DNA from: Mesorhizobium sp. dw_380
GTDB taxonomy: Bacteria; Pseudomonadota; Alphaproteobacteria; Rhizobiales; Rhizobiaceae
Direction of reading: 5' to 3'
Length of the DNA stretch: 64,000 bases
Assembly (NCBI RefSeq): GCF_018588885.1
Contig: NZ_JAFFIW010000005.1
Location: forward strand, 186,001-250,000
A program made the position numbers and the translations under genes. This document shows, piece by piece, positions 35,287 through 44,861 of this stretch (positions are counted from its first letter, which is position 1; each line of letters starts with the position of its first letter). Below the pieces are notes generated by a model. The model was not told the DNA's origin and did no database searches. It saw only the letters and a program-made list of their open reading frames with translations.

Positions 35287-36618
35287 ATGATGCGGAAACT
35301 GTCGCTTCTGTTTGCCGGTGCGCTGATGGGCGCATCCGCCATGAGCCTTGTCTATGGCGCTCCTGGCTCCTCGGCGAACGCTGCGGGGTCGGAGACCTAC
35401 AAGCAACTGGCGATCTTCGGTGACATCTTCGAGCGGGTGCGGGCGCAATATGTCACGCCGCCCGACGACAAGTCGCTGGTCGAAAACGCCATCAACGGCA
35501 TGCTTTCCTCGCTCGACCCGCATTCCTCCTACATGAACGCCGAGCAGGCGCAGGACATGCGCGTGCAGACCAAGGGTGAGTTCGGCGGCCTCGGCATCGA
35601 GGTCACCATGGAGAATGACCTAGTCAAGGTGATAACGCCGATCGACGATACGCCGGCCGCCAAGGCGGGCGTGCTGGCCGGCGACTACATCGCCAAGATC
35701 GACGGCGAAGAGGTTCGCGGCCTGACGCTCAATGACGCGGTCGACAAGATGCGCGGCCTGGTCAACACGCCGATCAAGCTCACCATCCTGCGCCAGGGCG
35801 CCGACAAGCCGATCGAGCTGACGGTGGTGCGCGACATCATCAAGGTCAAGGCGGTCAAGTTCCGGGTCGAGAACGACATCGGCTACATGAAGATCACCTC
35901 CTTCACCGAAAAGACCTATGACGACCTCGAGAACGCCATCGCGACCATCAAGAAGCAGGTGCCGGACGACAAGCTCAAGGGCTATGTGCTCGACCTGCGC
36001 CTCAATCCGGGCGGCCTGCTCGACCAGGCGGTGAGCGTGTCTGACGCCTTCCTGAAGCGCGGCGAGATCGTCTCGACGCGCGGCCGCGATCCGAAGGACG
36101 TCACCCGCTTCGACGCCAAGCCGAAGCAGACCGACGACGTCAACGGCAAGCCGATGATCGTGCTCGTCAATGGCGGCTCGGCCAGTGCGTCCGAGATCGT
36201 CGCCGGCGCGCTGCAGGATCTGCGCCGCGTCACGGTGGTCGGCACGCAGTCCTTCGGCAAGGGTTCCGTGCAGACCATCATCCCGCTCGGCGAGAATGGC
36301 GCGCTCCGGCTGACGACGGCGCTCTATTACACGCCGTCCGGCAAGTCGATCCAGGGCAAGGGCATCACGCCCGACATCAAGGTCGACCAGCCATTGCCGC
36401 CGGAACTGCAGGGCAGGGACCTGACGCGCGGCGAGTCCGACCTCAAGGGCCATATCAAGGGCGCCGACGAGAGCAAGACCGGCTCGGGCTCGGCCGCCTA
36501 TGTGCCGCCGGATCCGAAGGACGATCTCCAGCTCATCTACGCCGAGCAGCTGCTGCGCGGCCAGAAGACCGATCCGTCCTTCCCGCCCAATCCGGAAAAG
36601 GCCGTGCTCAACCAGTAA
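35287..36618 (+). CDS. ctpA: C-terminal processing peptidase CtpA (S41 family)
   Basis: 443 residues from the ATG at 35287 (35290 possible), beginning with a signal sequence; a longer upstream frame would start inside the previous gene. After the N-terminal helical part comes a PDZ domain (about 85-165, GLGIEVTMEND, VLAGDYIAKIDGEEVRGL). The S41 catalytic core has DLRLNPGGLLDQAVSV, the Ser cluster NGGSASASEIVAGAL (about 295-305) and the Lys in FGKGSVQTIIPLG (about 325). It is a periplasmic serine-lysine protease that trims substrates including envelope hydrolases, consistent with the EnvC neighbour. Confidence 0.95.
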   Translation: MMRKLSLLFAGALMGASAMSLVYGAPGSSANAAGSETYKQLAIFGDIFERVRAQYVTPPDDKSLVENAINGMLSSLDPHSSYMNAEQAQDMRVQTKGEFGGLGIEVTMENDLVKVITPIDDTPAAKAGVLAGDYIAKIDGEEVRGLTLNDAVDKMRGLVNTPIKLTILRQGADKPIELTVVRDIIKVKAVKFRVENDIGYMKITSFTEKTYDDLENAIATIKKQVPDDKLKGYVLDLRLNPGGLLDQAVSVSDAFLKRGEIVSTRGRDPKDVTRFDAKPKQTDDVNGKPMIVLVNGGSASASEIVAGALQDLRRVTVVGTQSFGKGSVQTIIPLGENGALRLTTALYYTPSGKSIQGKGITPDIKVDQPLPPELQGRDLTRGESDLKGHIKGADESKTGSGSAAYVPPDPKDDLQLIYAEQLLRGQKTDPSFPPNPEKAVLNQ

Positions 36619-36818
36619 GGCCAGCAACAGGCTGGCTGCCTGAACGAAGCAATGCGATGCTGCCGGGACCGAAAGGTTCCGGCAGTTTGATTCGGGGGCA
36701 AGACGGGGCCTCCAGATGCGGCGCCAACGGGGTACCGGCGGTGCGCCAGGGTTGATGAATTCGCGCGTGTCTTCCCGAGGGGGATCGCCTTCGGAACCGT
36801 GCGCTCCGGGGACAGGGC

Positions 36819-37997
36819 TTGGCTGATATCGGCAAGGACATCGAACGCCCGCTTGGACAGACCGTTCGGGCACCGCGGACCGCCGGCAAGATCAGCGCGG
36901 GCGTGATCGTGGCGACCTTGGTCGTGCTGGCGGTGGTCGGCGTTTCCGCCGCAATCGCGCTCAGGGAAAAGCCATTTCGAAAGCCGCAAGAGGTTGCCGT
37001 TTCGACACCGAAAGTGACGGCGGCGGCCGAGCCCGCCGCGTCGCCTCCCGCATTGGCCCCGGCAGCGGCGCAGAAGGTGGAGACGCCGGCGAAGATGGGC
37101 GGGCCGCAGATCATCCATGTCCAGACCGAGGAAGGCGATAGTCCGCCCAAGACCATTGTCATCCGTGATCCGTCGACCCTGGGCCAGAACCTGAAGGTCG
37201 CGCATATTCCCGACAAGGCGCTGATCGAGGCCAGCGACACCGGACCCCTGCCGATACGCTCCGCCGATGGCCGGCGGCCGTTCGATGTCTATGCGCGGCC
37301 CTGGTCCGGCGCGCGCGGTGCCCGCGTGGCGATCGTCATCGGCGGACTTGCCGTATCGCAGACCGGCACCCAGGCGGCCATTGCCAAGCTGCCGCCGGAG
37401 GTGACGCTGGCCTTCGCGCCGCAAGGCAACAGCATCGGCCGCTGGATGCAGGCAGCCAGGCAGGGCGGCCACGAGATCGTCATGCAGGTGCCGCTCGAAC
37501 CATTCGACTATCCCAACGTCAATCCCGGCCGCAACACGCTGACGGTGGCGGCGAGCGCCGAAGAGAACCTGAAAAGCCTGCACTGGGCGCTGTCGCGGAC
37601 GACGAACTATACCGGTGTCATGAACTATATGGGCGCGCGCTTCTCCGCCGACACCGCGGCGATGGAGCCGTTCATGGCCGAACTCGGCAAACGGGGTCTC
37701 GCCTATGTCGACGACGGCTCGTCGGCGCGCAGCCTGGCGCCCGACCTGGCGCTGAAGGACGGCGTGCCCTTCGTCGCCGGCGACACGGCGATCGACGCGG
37801 TGCAGGATCGCGGCGCCATCCTGAAGAAACTGGACGGTCTCGAAGCGACCGCGCGGGCCAAAGGCACCGCCGTCGGCATCGGCTCGGCCTTCGACCTGAC
37901 GGTCGACACCGTCTCGTCCTGGATTGCGGAGGCCAAGAAGCGCGGCATCGAGATCGTGCCGATTTCGGCGGTGGCGATCGATCCGCAAAAAGGCTAA
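36819..37997 (+). CDS. Divergent polysaccharide deacetylase family protein (YibQ-like)
   Basis: 392 residues with a TTG start at 36819 preceded by GGGGACAGGG. One N-terminal membrane anchor (about 24-47) and an Ala/Pro-rich linker lead to the divergent deacetylase domain (about 165-385): ARVAIVIGGLAVSQTGTQ, EVTLAFAPQGNSIGRW, GHEIVMQVPLEPFDYP, NYMGARFSADTAAMEPFM. This family commonly sits next to EnvC and CtpA genes, as here, and is thought to act in the envelope. Catalysis is unproven, since the canonical metal-binding residues of NodB-type enzymes are altered. Confidence 0.9.
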   Translation: MADIGKDIERPLGQTVRAPRTAGKISAGVIVATLVVLAVVGVSAAIALREKPFRKPQEVAVSTPKVTAAAEPAASPPALAPAAAQKVETPAKMGGPQIIHVQTEEGDSPPKTIVIRDPSTLGQNLKVAHIPDKALIEASDTGPLPIRSADGRRPFDVYARPWSGARGARVAIVIGGLAVSQTGTQAAIAKLPPEVTLAFAPQGNSIGRWMQAARQGGHEIVMQVPLEPFDYPNVNPGRNTLTVAASAEENLKSLHWALSRTTNYTGVMNYMGARFSADTAAMEPFMAELGKRGLAYVDDGSSARSLAPDLALKDGVPFVAGDTAIDAVQDRGAILKKLDGLEATARAKGTAVGIGSAFDLTVDTVSSWIAEAKKRGIEIVPISAVAIDPQKG

Positions 37998-38027
37998 CCG
38001 TCGGAAGATGGCCGGAAAGACTGACTG

Positions 38028-38549
38028 ATGCCGAAGACGAGCAAGATCGATCGTGAAACGCTGCCCTACCGTCCCTGCGTCGGGCTGGTGATCCTCAATG
38101 GTGAGGGTCTGGTCTGGGTCGGGCATCGCATCGCCGAGCCCGACAGCGAATTTGCCGGCACGACGCAGCTCTGGCAGATGCCGCAAGGCGGCATCGACAA
38201 GGGTGAGGAGCCGTTGCAGGCGGCGGAGCGGGAGCTCTATGAGGAGACCGGCATGCGCAGCGTCTCGCTGCTCGCCGAGGCGCCGGACTGGATCAATTAC
38301 GACCTGCCGGACCACCTTGTCGGCGTTGCCTTCAAGGGCCGGTATCGCGGCCAGACGCAGAAATGGTTCGCCTTCCGCTTCCATGGCGATACCAGCGAGA
38401 TCCAGATCAATCCGCCACCGGGCGGCCACACCGCCGAATTCGACAAATGGGCATGGCGGCCGATGCAGGAGCTGCCCGACCTGATCGTGCCGTTCAAGCG
38501 TCATGTCTATGAAGACGTGGTGGCGGCGTTCCGGCACCTCGTGCCATAG
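38028..38549 (+). CDS. rppH: RNA pyrophosphohydrolase RppH (Nudix)
   Basis: 173 residues. It starts with the RppH-type [19 protein letters not shown] and has the full Nudix box in [20 protein letters not shown], followed by TGM. Further features are [12 protein letters not shown] and QKWFAFRF, typical of RppH/IalA proteins. It removes pyrophosphate from mRNA 5' ends to start decay, or hydrolyses dinucleoside polyphosphates. It follows the deacetylase-like gene by 30 bases, probably in the same operon. Confidence 0.94.
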   Translation: MPKTSKIDRETLPYRPCVGLVILNGEGLVWVGHRIAEPDSEFAGTTQLWQMPQGGIDKGEEPLQAAERELYEETGMRSVSLLAEAPDWINYDLPDHLVGVAFKGRYRGQTQKWFAFRFHGDTSEIQINPPPGGHTAEFDKWAWRPMQELPDLIVPFKRHVYEDVVAAFRHLVP

Positions 38550-38639
38550 CTGGAGGGGCACGGCCGTGGTTCAGCCGCTGCGGTTGCCGCGCGGGCCCAG
38601 CGGTCCTATTGATGTCTATCCGCCACAAGAAGGGTCGCC

Positions 38640-39776
38640 ATGAACGACGCCTCCAAGAGGTCGCTGTCCGGGGATGCCGCAGTAAGCGAAGCGGCGGCCG
38701 GGGCCATCCTCACCATCGATCTCGGCGCGATCCGTGAAAACTACCGGCGGCTGAAGGCGCGGCTAGGCGGCGTGCGCTGTGCCGGCGTGGTCAAGGCCGA
38801 TGGTTACGGTCTCGGCGCCGCGCAGGTGGCGTCGGCGCTGATGAGGGAGGCCTGCGACATCTTCTTCGTCGCGCTGCTGGCCGAAGGCATCGACCTGCGC
38901 AAGGCGATCGGGACCGGACCAGATATCTACGTGCTGAACGGGCTGCCGCCTGGCTCCGAGCCGGAAGCGCGGGCGGCCGGTCTGTGCGCGGTCATCAACA
39001 GTGGCGCGCAGTTGAAAGCCTGGCGCGCGGCGGCGCATGGCGCCGGGCGACGGCTTCCGGCCGCTATCCAGGTCGACAGCGGCATGTCTCGGCTCGGCCT
39101 GGCGCCAGCCGAAGTCGAGACATTGGAGGGGGATAGCAGCGCGTTCGAGGGCATCGATATCAGATATGTGATGAGCCATCTGGCCTGCGCCGACGAGCCG
39201 CGCAATCCGGCCAATGAACAACAGCGCCTGGCCTTCGAACGGCTGCGCGCCATGCTGCCCGAGGCGCCCGCTTCGCTTGCCAATTCTTCCGGGATTTTTC
39301 TCGGGGAACGCTACCACCACGACCTCGCCCGGCCAGGGGCGGCGCTTTATGGCATCAATCCGACGCCTGGCGAGCCCAATCCGATGCGGCCCGTCGTGCG
39401 GCTGCAGGCCAAGGTGGCGCAGACGCGCCGCGTCGAAAAGGGCACCGGCATAGGCTATGGCCATGCCTATCGCGCGGAAGGTCCGCTAAGCCTGGCGACG
39501 ATTTCGTTCGGCTATGCCGATGGCTGGCTGCGCCGTTCCGCTTCGGCGGCCTGGTTCGAGGGGGTGCGCCTGCCTTTCCTCGGGCGTGTGTCGATGGATT
39601 CGGTCATTCTCGACATTTCCGCCCTGTCGCCCGGCAAACTGCGCGAGGGCGATCTGGTCGAGCTGCTGGGTCCTTCGCAGAGCGTCGACGATGCCGCCGG
39701 CCATGCCGGCACCATCGGCTATGAAATCCTGGCCAGTCTCGGCCCACGCTTTCACCGGCGTTACATCAATCGGTAG
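38640..39776 (+). CDS. alr: Alanine racemase
   Basis: 378 residues. PLP-binding Lys in AGVVKADGYGLG (about residue 52); the N-terminal TIM barrel has SGMSRLGL and YVMSHLACADEP. The C-terminal beta domain has GTGIGYGHAYRAEGP and PFLGRVSMDSVILDIS (catalytic region from the partner subunit) and ends HRRYINR. It interconverts L- and D-alanine for peptidoglycan. dadA follows on the same strand about 100 bases later, which also suggests a role in D-alanine breakdown. Confidence 0.95.
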   Translation: MNDASKRSLSGDAAVSEAAAGAILTIDLGAIRENYRRLKARLGGVRCAGVVKADGYGLGAAQVASALMREACDIFFVALLAEGIDLRKAIGTGPDIYVLNGLPPGSEPEARAAGLCAVINSGAQLKAWRAAAHGAGRRLPAAIQVDSGMSRLGLAPAEVETLEGDSSAFEGIDIRYVMSHLACADEPRNPANEQQRLAFERLRAMLPEAPASLANSSGIFLGERYHHDLARPGAALYGINPTPGEPNPMRPVVRLQAKVAQTRRVEKGTGIGYGHAYRAEGPLSLATISFGYADGWLRRSASAAWFEGVRLPFLGRVSMDSVILDISALSPGKLREGDLVELLGPSQSVDDAAGHAGTIGYEILASLGPRFHRRYINR

Positions 39777-39877
39777 CCCCTTGGGGGTAGCCCTTGAGGC
39801 TAGCCCCTTGGCGGGCGCGGCAGAATCCGGCAGACAGGGAATGGCATGCCCGGTTTGGGCGCCGTGGAGCGTGAACG

Positions 39878-41134
39878 ATGAAGATCATGGTGCTGGGCGG
39901 TGGTGTCATCGGGGTGACCACCGCCTACTATCTTGCCGAGGCCGGCCACGAGGTGACGGTGCTCGACCGCCAGAAAGGCCCGGCACTGGAAACCAGCTTC
40001 GCCAATGCCGGCGAGATCTCGCCCGGCTATGCCTCGCCCTGGGCAGGCCCCGGCATTCCGCTCAAGGCGATCAAATGGCTCCTGATGAAGCATGGCCCGC
40101 TGGTGGTGCGGCCGGCCTTCGATCCGCATATGTGGACCTGGCTGGTCAAGATGCTGCGCAACTGCACCGCCGAGCGTTACGCGATCAACAAATCGCGCAT
40201 GGTGCCGCTGGCCGAGTATAGCCGCGACACGCTGAAGGCGCTGCGCGAAACGACCGGCATCACCTATGACGAGCGCACCCAGGGCACCTTGCAGCTTTTC
40301 CGCACGCAAAAGCAGCTTGATGGCACATCAGGCGATGTCGAAGTGCTGAAGAAATATGGCGTGCCCTACGAGATCCTCGATCAGGACGGCTGCGTCGGGG
40401 CGGAGCCGGCTTTGGCCAGCGTGCGCGAGAAGTTCGTCGGCGGGCTGAGGCTGCCGCATGACGAGACCGGCGACTGCAAGATGTTCACCGACAAATTGGC
40501 CGAGCTCTGCGTGGCGCGTGGCGTGAAGTTCGAATACGACACGACGATCTGGCGCGTCATCCGCAGCCGCAATCGCATTGCCAACCTCAGCACCAGCAAG
40601 GGTTTCAAAACCTCTGACGCCTATGTGATGGCGCTGGGCAGCTACTCGGCGGGCTTCATGCGCCGGATGAAGCGATCAATCCCGGTCTATCCGGTCAAGG
40701 GTTATTCGATCACCGTGCCGGTCAAGGATGCCGCCGCCGCGCCCGTGTCGACCGTGATGGACGAAACCTACAAGGTGGCGATCACCCGGCTTGGCGATCG
40801 CATCCGCGTCGGCGGCACGGCCGAGATTTCGGGCTTCGATCTCAGGCTGCACGAATCGCGGCGCCGTACGCTCGAACATTCGGTCGGCGATCTCTTTCCG
40901 GGCGCCGGCGCCATGCGCGAGGCGACGTTCTGGTGCGGGCTGCGGCCGATGACGCCGGACGGGCCGCCGCTGATCGGCCGCACCGAGCTTTCCAACCTCT
41001 ACCTCAACACCGGCCACGGCACGCTCGGCTGGACCATGGCCTGCGGTTCGGCCAAGGTGCTGGCCGACATCATCTCGAGCCGGGTGCCTGATATCGATGC
41101 TCGTGCTCTGGCGCAGGAGCGCTACCTGAAATAG
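39878..41134 (+). CDS. dadA: D-amino acid dehydrogenase DadA
   Basis: 418 residues, the DadA length. FAD-binding [20 protein letters not shown] at the N-terminus, then [20 protein letters not shown], a DadA signature. The C-terminal segment has [17 protein letters not shown] and [19 protein letters not shown]. It oxidises D-alanine and related D-amino acids, passing electrons to the quinone pool. Paired with alr it would allow alanine to be used by racemisation and oxidation. Convergent with the phospholipase D-like gene. Confidence 0.93.
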   Translation: MKIMVLGGGVIGVTTAYYLAEAGHEVTVLDRQKGPALETSFANAGEISPGYASPWAGPGIPLKAIKWLLMKHGPLVVRPAFDPHMWTWLVKMLRNCTAERYAINKSRMVPLAEYSRDTLKALRETTGITYDERTQGTLQLFRTQKQLDGTSGDVEVLKKYGVPYEILDQDGCVGAEPALASVREKFVGGLRLPHDETGDCKMFTDKLAELCVARGVKFEYDTTIWRVIRSRNRIANLSTSKGFKTSDAYVMALGSYSAGFMRRMKRSIPVYPVKGYSITVPVKDAAAAPVSTVMDETYKVAITRLGDRIRVGGTAEISGFDLRLHESRRRTLEHSVGDLFPGAGAMREATFWCGLRPMTPDGPPLIGRTELSNLYLNTGHGTLGWTMACGSAKVLADIISSRVPDIDARALAQERYLK

Positions 41135-41167
41135 GCAGCGCGCCCTGGGTGCATGCTTCGTCTTGAC

Positions 41168-41211
41168 GCAATTCCGGACGGAAAACCGTTTCACACTTTT
41201 CCTGGAATTGC
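41168..41211. repeat. Short palindromic repeat between convergent dadA and the PLD-like gene
   Basis: GCAATTCC at 41168-41175 pairs with GGAATTGC at 41204-41211, with further partial pairing inside (GGACGGAAAACCG). Elements of this look are common in Mesorhizobium intergenic DNA. Its place between convergent stops suits a bidirectional transcription end. Confidence 0.6.
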
Positions 41212-41212
41212 T

Positions 41213-43363
41213 TCAGAACGCCTGTCTGACCCAGGCCTCGTCAAACAGCAGCCGGTAGGCCCACGGGATCGTCACATTGGTGGCGACCGGGTTCGAATGG
41301 GCGAGATAGTCGTCATAGATCGGCTTCATCCTGAGGTAGAAGGCGGGATCGAGCACCGTCATGCCGTTCTCGCTGTCGTGGAAGAAGCTGCGGTTGTTGA
41401 GGTTGACCGACGAGACGGCGACCAGCCTCTCGTCGATCATCATGATCTTGGAATGCAGCACCACGTCAGGCGCCTTGAACTCGCGGATATTGATGCGGTC
41501 GCCATATTTCTCGACGAACAGCTTGTTTAGCGCGGTGAGGAACTTGCCGCCGATATCGCCCTTGAGATCGATGCGGCCGACAATGTCGATCTTGACGCCA
41601 CGGGCGAGTGCCCGGTCAAAGGCCTGGGCGAGGCTCGGTGTCAAATTGAGGTAAGGATTGACGATCTGGATATGGTGCCGCGCGGCGTCGACCAGCTCGA
41701 CGAAATAGCCCTCCAGCGCATGGCCGTCCTCATAGGGCACCGAAATGAAATGCCGGGCATTACCAGGTGGGCGGCCATGTCCGCGGACCGGAATGGAGAA
41801 TGGGCGCGCCAGATTGGTGTCGGCGTCGCGCAACCATATCGTCGACAGATGCGCGGCGAGCGTATCGACCGTCGCGCTATCGGTGAACTCGATGTCGAAG
41901 TCGCTCCAGTTCGAATAGTAGTTCAGCGAAAACCCGTCGGTCTTGCCGTATTGCTCAAGGTCGGGATAGCGCGACAGGTCGATCGGCTGATGGAACAGGA
42001 AGCCATCATGGATGTTGCGGCCGCCGATGATGACGCGCGAGCGCGCGGGATCCTGCGCCAGCGTCGCCAGCATCTTGATATGATGGGTCTTGTGCAATTG
42101 TGAGATCTGCTCGTCGATCGGCGCGCCATGATCCGCGCGCCAGCGATATTCCTGCAATTCGACATTGGGGAACTCGGCCGCCAGCCGGCGCAGCATGGCG
42201 TCGTCCTTGTCGCGCTCCAGCACGTCGGTGACCATGATGCGCACCTTGGTGCCAAGTGCTGCATGATGGCGGATCAGCCGTTCGATGATGCAGCCGGAAA
42301 AGTCGGCCTTGAACTCGAGCGAGGAGAGATAGATCAGCTTCAGCGTTGGCGCCTTGGAGAAATCAAGCGGCAGGTCCGGATCACCCTTGTCGATGGCGGC
42401 GTCGGACAGTGGCGCGCCCATCAGCGCCTCGACCTTGGCGTTGAAGCCGTCGCGCGACTTGCGCAGCAGGCGCGGCTCGCCGATCGGCAAGGCGCAGGTC
42501 TGCGACAGCCAGCGGCTGGCATAGAAGGCGCGTTCGAGTGCGTCGAGGCCGGCGCCGCTGGGGACCGGGCAATGCTGGTAGCGGCTGTCGAAACTGGCGA
42601 GCGCCGGGTCGGCGGTCTCTTCGCGCCGGATGGTGAGCGGCGTGCCGGCCGGGGCAAGGCTGGAACGGATCCTTGCCGTGCACCGGTTCAGGCTGTCGCC
42701 TGGAAAGAGGCTGGCCGTGCCGTCTTCGCCCAACAGGCGAAAGCGGAATGCCGCGCCGGCGGGAATGGTGCGCGAGGCTCCGGCCTCACGGATCGCCAGG
42801 GGACCGTCGCAGGTGCCTTCGATATCGGCCGGCTGCTTGCCCGCCTGGCGCACGACGATCTCGGTGCTGCGTGCCTGCAGGCCGGAGAAATCAAACGTCT
42901 TGTGCGCCGAGGGCCGCGCTGCCGCATCGATGTAAAGCGTCTGCCGCGATGTCCGCCAGCGTCCGCCAAAATGGCCCTCGCCGCTGCCGCCGGCCGGCGG
43001 CAGATGCGCGCTGGAGACCGGCCCGGCCAGTCGCTGGAGCCTCGTGTAGCTCGCCTGGAAGTCGTGATCCAGCACGTCGCGCCGGTTGCGCCCGAACGGG
43101 CCGGTGCCGTTGGCGCGATCCATGACGCCGAGCTGGTTTTGGGCAAGCAGCGCCAGGAACCGCCTTTCGTAGTCGCTGGTGCCGGTATTTCCGAAGAACT
43201 GCGCCGCCGCGACCCGCGGCCCCGAGGTGCCGTCCGCCAGCGAGGGCCGCGCGCAGGCTTCCTGTCCCGGCAGCAGGTCGCAGGCATTGCTGTCCGCACC
43301 GGCGCAGCCGGCAAGGGCGGCGAGCCCGAACAGGGCTGATATGACGGATGCGCGGACGTTCAC
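41213..43363 (-). CDS. Phospholipase D-like lipoprotein
   Basis: 716 residues. The signal peptide ends in a classical lipobox (ALAGC, Cys 20), so it is probably a membrane-anchored lipoprotein facing the periplasm. An N-terminal region of about 330 residues is not recognised. The C-terminal part carries a PLD domain pair: around HHIKMLATL with VIIGGRNIHDGF, and VLHSKIMMIDERLVAVSSVN, the second being a clear HxKxxxxD motif. Substrate could be phospholipid or nucleic acid. Its ATG overlaps the stop of the upstream phospholipase A2-like gene (ATGA), so the two are co-translated. Confidence 0.85.
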   Translation of the reverse strand: MNVRASVISALFGLAALAGCAGADSNACDLLPGQEACARPSLADGTSGPRVAAAQFFGNTGTSDYERRFLALLAQNQLGVMDRANGTGPFGRNRRDVLDHDFQASYTRLQRLAGPVSSAHLPPAGGSGEGHFGGRWRTSRQTLYIDAAARPSAHKTFDFSGLQARSTEIVVRQAGKQPADIEGTCDGPLAIREAGASRTIPAGAAFRFRLLGEDGTASLFPGDSLNRCTARIRSSLAPAGTPLTIRREETADPALASFDSRYQHCPVPSGAGLDALERAFYASRWLSQTCALPIGEPRLLRKSRDGFNAKVEALMGAPLSDAAIDKGDPDLPLDFSKAPTLKLIYLSSLEFKADFSGCIIERLIRHHAALGTKVRIMVTDVLERDKDDAMLRRLAAEFPNVELQEYRWRADHGAPIDEQISQLHKTHHIKMLATLAQDPARSRVIIGGRNIHDGFLFHQPIDLSRYPDLEQYGKTDGFSLNYYSNWSDFDIEFTDSATVDTLAAHLSTIWLRDADTNLARPFSIPVRGHGRPPGNARHFISVPYEDGHALEGYFVELVDAARHHIQIVNPYLNLTPSLAQAFDRALARGVKIDIVGRIDLKGDIGGKFLTALNKLFVEKYGDRINIREFKAPDVVLHSKIMMIDERLVAVSSVNLNNRSFFHDSENGMTVLDPAFYLRMKPIYDDYLAHSNPVATNVTIPWAYRLLFDEAWVRQAF

Positions 43364-43803
43364 CCGTTGGCTCCGGCCTTCATTGCGCTCAGTTGCGCCG
43401 GGTCGCGAGGCGGCATGAAGCCCTGTGGAAACACCTTGCAGACGGGAGCGGCGAAGGTGGCGATCAGCAGTTCCGCCTCGCCGCGCATCTTGCGGGGTGC
43501 TGTCTTGTCATCGCGGATCGCCCTGGCCGAGGCGACGAGGGCGCCGTCGCAGTCGCAATGGTTGTGGCGGGCGATGTAGCAGGCGTCATGGATCCGGCAA
43601 ACCGCGTCGAGGCGGTCGACCGGCCGGGCCGACAGATCGCCGGTGCGGGTGCCGGGACCGCAATAATTGCCGATGACGAAGGGCGAGGGTCGCGCCATGA
43701 CGTAGCGGATCGGCTTCGGCAATTCGGCTTCCGGCACTTTTGTCCATGGATTGGCGCATGCGGAGGCGATCAGCAGCGGCAGGATGGCAAGAACGGCTCG
43801 CAT
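43360..43803 (-). CDS. Phospholipase A2-like exported protein
   Basis: 147 residues from the ATG at 43803, which gives an immediate signal sequence (MRAVLAILPLLIASAC); a start 12 codons earlier only adds a basic leader. The core reads YCGPGTRTGD, then VDRLDAVCRIHDACY, and HCDCDGALVA. This is the calcium-loop YCGxG and the C-x2-HD-x-CY catalytic motif of secretory phospholipase A2 (His 72, Asp 73), with the paired cysteines of the fold. Possible lipoprotein at Cys 16. The stop overlaps the start of the PLD-like gene by four bases. Confidence 0.75.
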   Translation of the reverse strand: MRAVLAILPLLIASACANPWTKVPEAELPKPIRYVMARPSPFVIGNYCGPGTRTGDLSARPVDRLDAVCRIHDACYIARHNHCDCDGALVASARAIRDDKTAPRKMRGEAELLIATFAAPVCKVFPQGFMPPRDPAQLSAMKAGANG

Positions 43804-43977
43804 GTCTATCCGCGCCAGCTTTCTGAAAAATTTCCCCACCCGGCTGTCCGCCCCGTGGGCGGTGGCCGCACGCCTGATGCCATACTGTCCGGTTCTGTGG
43901 CAAGGAAAAGGCGGCGTGCACGACTTGGGCTGTGCGTTGGTGAGTTCGTTCGATCGCGATCGGCCTTGTCGGCGCTT

Positions 43978-44859
43978 CTACAGGAAAAGGCTTCTCTCCC
44001 GCTCCACCGCCTTGGCGATGAAGCCAGCGACGACCTGGACACGGCGCAGCGGCCTGACCGATTCGTGATAGACCAGCCAATAGGCGCGGCGGATAGGTGC
44101 GACCACGTCGACGGGCACCAGTTCGGGCATGGAGCGGGCGACGAAGGTGTGCAGGATGCCGATGCCGGCGCCCGAGCGCACGGCTTCGGCCTGGCCGAGC
44201 GCCGACGAGATGGCGAAGCTGGTGCGCCAGTCCGCGCTGAAGTCAGAGGCGTAGTCGAGCGAAGGGCTGACGATGAGATCGGGCACGTAGCCGATGAGGG
44301 TGTGCTGGCCGAGTTCGGCAGCGGTTTTCGGCAGGCCATTGGCTTCGGCGTAGGCACGCGACGCGAACAGACCGAGCGAATAGTCGACAAGCTTTCCCGC
44401 CACCAGCCGGCCTTCCGTCGGCCGCTCGACGGTGATGGCAATGTCGGCTTCGCGACGGGACAGTGAGAAGGAGCGCGGCACCGGCACGAGCTGGATCGTC
44501 AGTTCGCGGTGCAGCGCGGTCAGCGCGCCGAGCCGCCTGGCCAGGAAGGCGACGCCAAACCCGTCCGGGGCGCCGATGCGCACCGTGCCCGAGATATCGT
44601 CGCCTTCGCCTGATATGGTCGAGCGCGCGGCGATCATGTCGCCCTCCATGCGCTCGGCAATATCGAGGAAGCGCTCGCCGGCGGGAGTCAGCTCGCTGCC
44701 AGTGGTCAGGCGGCGAAAGAGCTTTGTGCGCAGTGCGTCTTCGAGCGCGGCGATGCGGCGCGAGACGGTGGCGTGATTGAGCTCCAGCCGTTTGGCGGCG
44801 CCGAGGATCTGCCCGGCGCGCGCCACGGCGAGGAAGATGCGAACGTCATCCCAGTTCAC
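43978..44859 (-). CDS. LysR-family transcriptional regulator
   Basis: 293 residues from a GTG at 44859 (VNWDDVRIFLAVARAG), with AGGGTAAG just upstream. The frame continues into the adjacent palindromic repeat but that part is not protein-like. N-terminal winged helix-turn-helix with GAAKRLELNHATVSRRIAAL, then TPAGERFLDIAERM and a substrate-binding domain (about 90-290). It is divergent from mmsA across a 344-base region that holds a repeat element and an ATTGA-N10-TCAAT palindrome, so it may control mmsA. Confidence 0.88.
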   Translation of the reverse strand: MNWDDVRIFLAVARAGQILGAAKRLELNHATVSRRIAALEDALRTKLFRRLTTGSELTPAGERFLDIAERMEGDMIAARSTISGEGDDISGTVRIGAPDGFGVAFLARRLGALTALHRELTIQLVPVPRSFSLSRREADIAITVERPTEGRLVAGKLVDYSLGLFASRAYAEANGLPKTAAELGQHTLIGYVPDLIVSPSLDYASDFSADWRTSFAISSALGQAEAVRSGAGIGILHTFVARSMPELVPVDVVAPIRRAYWLVYHESVRPLRRVQVVAGFIAKAVERERSLFL

Positions 44860-44861
44860 CT

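Noticed and set aside
36537..38561. Minus-strand 674-codon frame across ctpA end, the deacetylase-like gene and rppH
   Set aside because: Shadow of three well-supported plus-strand genes; low-complexity Arg/His-rich translation.
39777..39877. Short GCCCCTTGG-type repeats between alr and dadA
   Set aside because: Three imperfect copies of a few bases; too short and irregular to call an element.
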